Below, piece after piece: positions 60,239 through 64,000 of a stretch of DNA of 64,000 bases. Source of the stretch: Kaistella montana (lineage in GTDB: Bacteria; Bacteroidota; Bacteroidia; Flavobacteriales; Weeksellaceae); NCBI RefSeq assembly GCF_024436175.1, contig NZ_JANFQP010000001.1, positions 744,001-808,000 on the forward strand, in the 5' to 3' direction. A program made the position numbers and the translations under genes. Below the pieces are notes generated by a model. It ran no database searches. It was not told where the DNA came from and saw only the letters and a list, made by a program, of their open reading frames with translations. How positions within the stretch are numbered: position 1 is the first letter of the stretch; the number at the start of each line of letters is the position of its first letter.

Positions 60239-61030
60239 GTGGATATAAAAACTTACATATCATCCGGTGTTATCGAACAATACGCTTTAGGAATCCTTCC
60301 ACAAGAGGAATCTGCGATTTTGGAATGCGTAATGTCTAAAAATATAGAGGTAAAAAATGCAGTTTTAGAGACACAAGAAACTTTTGAAAAACTGGCGACG
60401 GAACAAGCGATTGAACCACCTTCCCACTTGAAAGCTGAAATTTTCGCGAAATTGGATTTTACTCAATCCGATGTAAAACTTTCTGCCGAAGAGTCAAAAA
60501 CTGTTTCTCCCAAAAATGAAATTTTTGTTGAGGATAAAAAAACAGATTTCAATAAAATTTGGATGATGGCGGCTTCCCTACTTTTGCTTGTAAGCATTGG
60601 CTGGAACTTGTTTCAAATGAATTCTCATCAAAAAAACTTAGATACTTTTGCGAAAAATAATACGGATTTAGAAAAGAAAATCGAAAATTTAGAAAATAAA
60701 AATTCGATGCTTTTAAATGCTAAAAAAATACAATTAGAAGGCGTTGAAAAACACCCGGGAATGCTTGCAGAAGTGTATTGGGACAATTCTAAAAAAGTAT
60801 ATTTAACCATCAATAATTTGCCAAAAGCGCCGGAAGGAAAACAATATCAACTTTGGGCAATTGTGGACGGAAAACCTGTAGATGCGGGAATATACGACGA
60901 AAATAATCCTGAAAAAATGCAGGAAATGAAAGAAATTTCGGATGCACAAGCTTTTGCCATTACCCTCGAAAAATCGGGCGGAAGCGAAACCCCGACGATG
61001 GATGAAATGTATGTAATGGGGAAAACTTAA
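60239..61030 (+). CDS. RskA-type anti-sigma factor
   Basis: A 263-residue membrane anti-sigma factor. The N-terminal cytoplasmic domain (IEQYALGILPQEESAILECV) binds the sigma factor, one TM helix follows (KIWMMAASLLLLVSIGWNLF), then a coiled coil (KNNTDLEKKIENLENKNSML) and the extracytoplasmic RskA C-terminal domain (VYWDNSKKVYLTINNLPKAP, GKQYQLWAIVDGKPVDAGIY, AFAITLEKSGGSETPT). The start is GTG 60239, directly after the sigma stop codon. It likely holds the sigma factor inactive until an envelope or redox signal arrives. Confidence 0.88.
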   Translation: MDIKTYISSGVIEQYALGILPQEESAILECVMSKNIEVKNAVLETQETFEKLATEQAIEPPSHLKAEIFAKLDFTQSDVKLSAEESKTVSPKNEIFVEDKKTDFNKIWMMAASLLLLVSIGWNLFQMNSHQKNLDTFAKNNTDLEKKIENLENKNSMLLNAKKIQLEGVEKHPGMLAEVYWDNSKKVYLTINNLPKAPEGKQYQLWAIVDGKPVDAGIYDENNPEKMQEMKEISDAQAFAITLEKSGGSETPTMDEMYVMGKT

Positions 61031-61047
61031 ACCCATTTTAAAATATA

Positions 61048-61084
61048 AAAAACCTTGAAAATATCGAATTTTCAAGGTTTTTTT
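61048..61084 (+). terminator. Terminator after the anti-sigma gene
   Basis: AAAAACCTTGAAAAT (61048-61062) pairs perfectly with ATTTTCAAGGTTTTT (61068-61082) around ATCGA, followed by further T's. It can serve both converging genes. Confidence 0.9.
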
Positions 61085-61107
61085 GTGGCAATTTTTATTT
61101 AAAAAAA

Positions 61108-61707
61108 TTACTTTTTCGCAGCAGCATCTTTTTCGATTTGCTTTATTTCTTTCAGTTTTTCGGTGATTTTTGCGACTGTTTCGGGTTTCCCTGTTTTTAA
61201 AGGAACGATGACTTTCGTATTTTCCCATTTGAAGACCAAATCTATTGCATTTTCATCTTTGGGATTTAAAGCAATTTCGAAAACTTCCTGCATTTCCGAT
61301 AATTTCAGAACAGGAACGGTAACTTCGATGACATTTAGTTTTTCGTCATAAGAATAAGCTCCCCATTGTTGCGAATCTTTGTTCAAAATCACTTTCCATT
61401 CTTTTTCAGTCGGAATAACAAAAAGTCCGTAAGTTCCTGCAGGAACCACTTTTCCGCCGAAATCAATGGATTGTTCGAAGGTAATTTTGGTAGAAGAATT
61501 CGCTCCGGCTCGCCAAACTTTTCCGAAAGGAACGAGTTCGCCGAAGATTTTTCTTCCTTTTACGCCCGGTCTTCCGTAATCTACAGTAATTTTCGACATT
61601 GAAAATTGTTGTTCAACTTTCTGTCTCGGACTTGCCGCCGGAAGCGTGAATTGGGAATAAGCGGCAACTGATAAAGCTAAAAATGTGGTCAATAATAGTT
61701 TTTTCAT
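61108..61707 (-). CDS. Exported DUF2911 family protein
   Basis: A 199-residue protein with a signal peptide (LLLTTFLALSVAAYSQ). DUF2911 blocks: ASPRQKVEQQFSMSKITVDY, GRPGVKGRKIFGELVPFGKV, WRAGANSSTKITFEQSIDFG, GTYGLFVIPTEKEWKVILNK. It is a beta-rich periplasmic or outer-membrane-associated protein of unknown function, common in Bacteroidota. It has its own transcription unit between two terminators. Confidence 0.85.
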   Translation of the reverse strand: MKKLLLTTFLALSVAAYSQFTLPAASPRQKVEQQFSMSKITVDYGRPGVKGRKIFGELVPFGKVWRAGANSSTKITFEQSIDFGGKVVPAGTYGLFVIPTEKEWKVILNKDSQQWGAYSYDEKLNVIEVTVPVLKLSEMQEVFEIALNPKDENAIDLVFKWENTKVIVPLKTGKPETVAKITEKLKEIKQIEKDAAAKK

Positions 61708-61756
61708 TTTAAAAATTTAAGTTTTTAAAGATAAAAAATAATTACTTTAAAAAATG

Positions 61757-61781
61757 AAAACGCACCCTAAAAGTGCGTTTT
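61757..61781 (-). terminator. Terminator after carB
   Basis: AAAACGCAC (61757-61765) pairs perfectly with GTGCGTTTT (61773-61781). It lies 22 bp past the carB stop on the minus strand. Confidence 0.85.
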
Positions 61782-61803
61782 CTATAATATTTTAAAATGA
61801 AAT

Positions 61804-64000
61804 TTACATTTTTTCCATCTTAAAACTCATGCTTTCAATAACTTTTAGAATGGCTTCTACCGTATCCATTGAAGTGAGACAAGGAACTCCATTTTCGACC
61901 GAAGTTCGGCGGATTTGAAAACCGTCACGTTCGGATTGTTTTCCTTTGGTCATAGTATTTACAATGTATTGAACTTTCCCTTTTTGAATGAGATCAATCA
62001 AATTGATTTCCGGATTTTCTTCAATTTTGTAACCGATTTTGGTGCGGACTCCGTTTTCTTCAAAATATTTCGCTGTGCCTTCTGTAGCCCAGATTTTAAA
62101 ACCGATTTCCTGAAATCTTCTTGCAATATCGCAAGCTTCTTCTTTGTGTTTATCGGCTACTGTGAATAAAATTGCACCATGAAGCGGCACTTTTCTTCCG
62201 GAACCGATTAATCCTTTGTAAAGTGCTTTTTCGAGCGTCGTATCTTTTCCCATTACTTCGCCGGTGGACTTCATTTCCGGACCGAGCGAAATATCAACTT
62301 TGGTTAATTTTGAGAAGGAAAATACCGGAACTTTTACGAAAATTCCTTCTTTATTTGGGGCTAAACCGTTTTTATATCCTAAATCTTTTAATTTTTGGCC
62401 AAGAATTACTTTGGTGGCCAAATTTGCCATCGGGATTTCGGTGATTTTCGAAAGGAACGGAACAGTTCTACTCGATCTAGGATTCACTTCAATCGCATAA
62501 ACATTTCCTTCAGAAAGCACATACTGAATATTCATTAAACCAATGACATTCAGACCTTTTGCCAATCTTTCGGTATAATCTACTAAAGTTGCAATTTGTT
62601 CCTCTGAAATATGTTGCGGCGGATATACTGCGATGGAATCTCCCGAGTGAACTCCCGCTCTTTCGATATGCTCCATGATTCCAGGGATTACGACGGTTTC
62701 ACCATCAGAAATCGCATCTACTTCCACTTCTTTTCCGGTTAAGTAACGGTCGATCAAAATGGGATGTTCGGAATTTTCTTTTACCGCGTTGGTCATGTAA
62801 TGTTCGAGTTCTTTCTCGTCATACACAATTTCCATCGCTCTTCCACCTAAAACATAACTCGGACGAACCAAAACCGGGAAGCCGATCTCGTTTGCGATAA
62901 CCAACGCTTCTTCTTTGGTGAAACAGGTTTTTCCCAAAGGTTGCGGAATCCCAAGTTCTTGCAATGCCGCCTCAAATTTGTTTCGGTTTTCTGCACGATC
63001 CAAATCTTCAAGTGAAGTTCCCAAAATTTGAACGCCATGAGCAGCCAATTTATCAGCTAAATTGATTGCGGTTTGTCCGCCAAACTGTACTACCACGCCT
63101 TTTGGCTTTTCGAGCTCTATGATGTTCATGACATCTTCTTCCGTCAAAGGTTCAAAATATAATTTGTCGGAAATCGAGAAATCGGTGGAAACAGTTTCCG
63201 GATTATTATTGATGATAATCGCTTCGTAACCAAGCTCTTTAATCGCCCAAACCGAGTGAACCGTTGCGTAATCGAACTCCACACCTTGTCCAATACGAAT
63301 CGGACCCGAACCGAGAACGATAATTTTTTCACGATTTGAAGGAACACTTTCATTTTCTTCTTCGTAAGTTCCGTAGAAATACGGCGTTTCACTTTCAAAT
63401 TCAGCGGCGCAAGTGTCCACCATTTTGTAAACCGGCATTACTCCGTTATTTTTTCTAAAATCGAAAATTTCTTTCTGATTAGAATTCCACAAATGAGCGA
63501 TGTGAAGATCCGCAAATCCTAGTTTTTTAGCTTGAAGTAAAATTTCTTTGTTAAATTTATTTTCAGCAATGACTTTTTCAAAATCGATCAATTTCTTGAT
63601 TTTCCAGATGAAAAATTTATCAATTTTGCTCCATTCTACGATTTTTTCCCAATCGTAACCTCTTCGCAAAGCATCACCAATAATGAACAATCGCTCATCA
63701 TCACAAATGCGGATTCTTCTTTCGATTTCGGCATCGGTTAAAGCTTCTGCTTGTTTTGTTTTAAGGCCGATATGTCTTAACCCGGTTTCCAAAGAACGGA
63801 TGGCTTTTTGCAAAGATTCCTCGAAATTTCTTCCGATGGCCATCACTTCTCCCGTCGCTTTCATTTGTGTGGAAAGTCGGCGATCAGCGGTTTCAAATTT
63901 ATCGAAAGGGAAACGCGGAAACTTAGTCACCACATAATCCAAAGCCGGTTCGAAACACGCGTAAGTCTTTCCTGTAACCGGATTCATGATTTCATCTAAA
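61804..64000 (-). CDS. carB: Carbamoyl-phosphate synthase large subunit (5' end cut)
   Basis: The visible 732 codons cover the C-terminal two thirds of CarB, which makes carbamoyl phosphate from ammonia, bicarbonate and two ATP for arginine and pyrimidine synthesis. The reading frame continues to the window edge ([18 protein letters not shown]), so the usual N-terminal ATP-grasp domain is mostly outside; the full protein is about 1060-1080 residues. Visible parts: the oligomerisation domain, the second ATP-grasp domain ([59 protein letters not shown]) and the C-terminal allosteric domain ([20 protein letters not shown]). Confidence 0.95.
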   Translation of the reverse strand, partial: LDEIMNPVTGKTYACFEPALDYVVTKFPRFPFDKFETADRRLSTQMKATGEVMAIGRNFEESLQKAIRSLETGLRHIGLKTKQAEALTDAEIERRIRICDDERLFIIGDALRRGYDWEKIVEWSKIDKFFIWKIKKLIDFEKVIAENKFNKEILLQAKKLGFADLHIAHLWNSNQKEIFDFRKNNGVMPVYKMVDTCAAEFESETPYFYGTYEEENESVPSNREKIIVLGSGPIRIGQGVEFDYATVHSVWAIKELGYEAIIINNNPETVSTDFSISDKLYFEPLTEEDVMNIIELEKPKGVVVQFGGQTAINLADKLAAHGVQILGTSLEDLDRAENRNKFEAALQELGIPQPLGKTCFTKEEALVIANEIGFPVLVRPSYVLGGRAMEIVYDEKELEHYMTNAVKENSEHPILIDRYLTGKEVEVDAISDGETVVIPGIMEHIERAGVHSGDSIAVYPPQHISEEQIATLVDYTERLAKGLNVIGLMNIQYVLSEGNVYAIEVNPRSSRTVPFLSKITEIPMANLATKVILGQKLKDLGYKNGLAPNKEGIFVKVPVFSFSKLTKVDISLGPEMKSTGEVMGKDTTLEKALYKGLIGSGRKVPLHGAILFTVADKHKEEACDIARRFQEIGFKIWATEGTAKYFEENGVRTKIGYKIEENPEINLIDLIQKGKVQYIVNTMTKGKQSERDGFQIRRTSVENGVPCLTSMDTVEAILKVIESMSFKMEKM

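Overview
The window reads as chromosomal DNA of a low-GC Flavobacteriia member, most likely of the Chryseobacterium/Kaistella group (Weeksellaceae). The reasons are Bacteroidota-type TAnnTTTG -7 promoter boxes close to start codons, few purine-rich ribosome binding sites, a CzcA pump fused to its outer-membrane channel, fused E1 alpha/beta, DUF4286, DUF6660 and BT4734/DUF3987 proteins, and the lysine 6-transaminase/ALDH7 pair. No rRNA, tRNA, CRISPR array or transposase was recognised.

Layout. (1) 1-2464, chromosomal: the tail of an unknown gene, a TIGR03643 protein, an SDR-like protein that lacks the catalytic tyrosine, and a MarR regulator. (2) 2465-30707, a 28.2-kb genomic island inserted at the 3' end of mnmE. 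Imperfect 18-bp direct repeats bound it: TTATTTCCCGATACAGAA at 2465-2482, and the real mnmE end at 30708-30725. Both encode FCIGK-stop on the minus strand. GGCAACAAAT repeats, probable integrase arm sites, lie just inside both ends. (3) 30708-64000, chromosomal housekeeping genes: mnmE, aminopeptidase P, a TPR protein, gyrA, serC-serA, lpd and E1 of a 2-oxoacid dehydrogenase, mdaB/lysR, lysine catabolism, ada, an ECF sigma/anti-sigma pair with msrB and fasciclin genes, and a carB gene cut by the window edge.

Island content, left to right: an SNase-like nuclease; a Bacteroidota hypothetical protein; a highly structured non-coding stretch; an Rhs/YD-like repeat protein; a GC-rich gene-free stretch; a metal efflux operon (DUF6660, CzcA-CzcC fusion, CzcB, CadA-type ATPase) flanked by about 31-bp direct repeats; a two-gene module laid out like lambda RexA-RexB; a type I restriction-modification locus (XRE-HsdM-HsdS-DUF3800-nuclease-like protein, then HsdR) with a candidate small RNA between the last two; a replication-type DUF3987 protein with two HTH proteins; a pair of related RteC-like proteins; and integrase plus excisionase next to mnmE. 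No relaxase or conjugation gene is visible, so the island looks mobilisable at most. It carries two cargo types, metal resistance and anti-phage defence.

Most worth following up: the mnmE-targeted island with its arm sites, the RexAB-like pair, the extra nuclease-like genes and possible sRNA inside the restriction locus, and the shared promoter-like motif in front of msrB and the fasciclin gene beside the ECF sigma factor.
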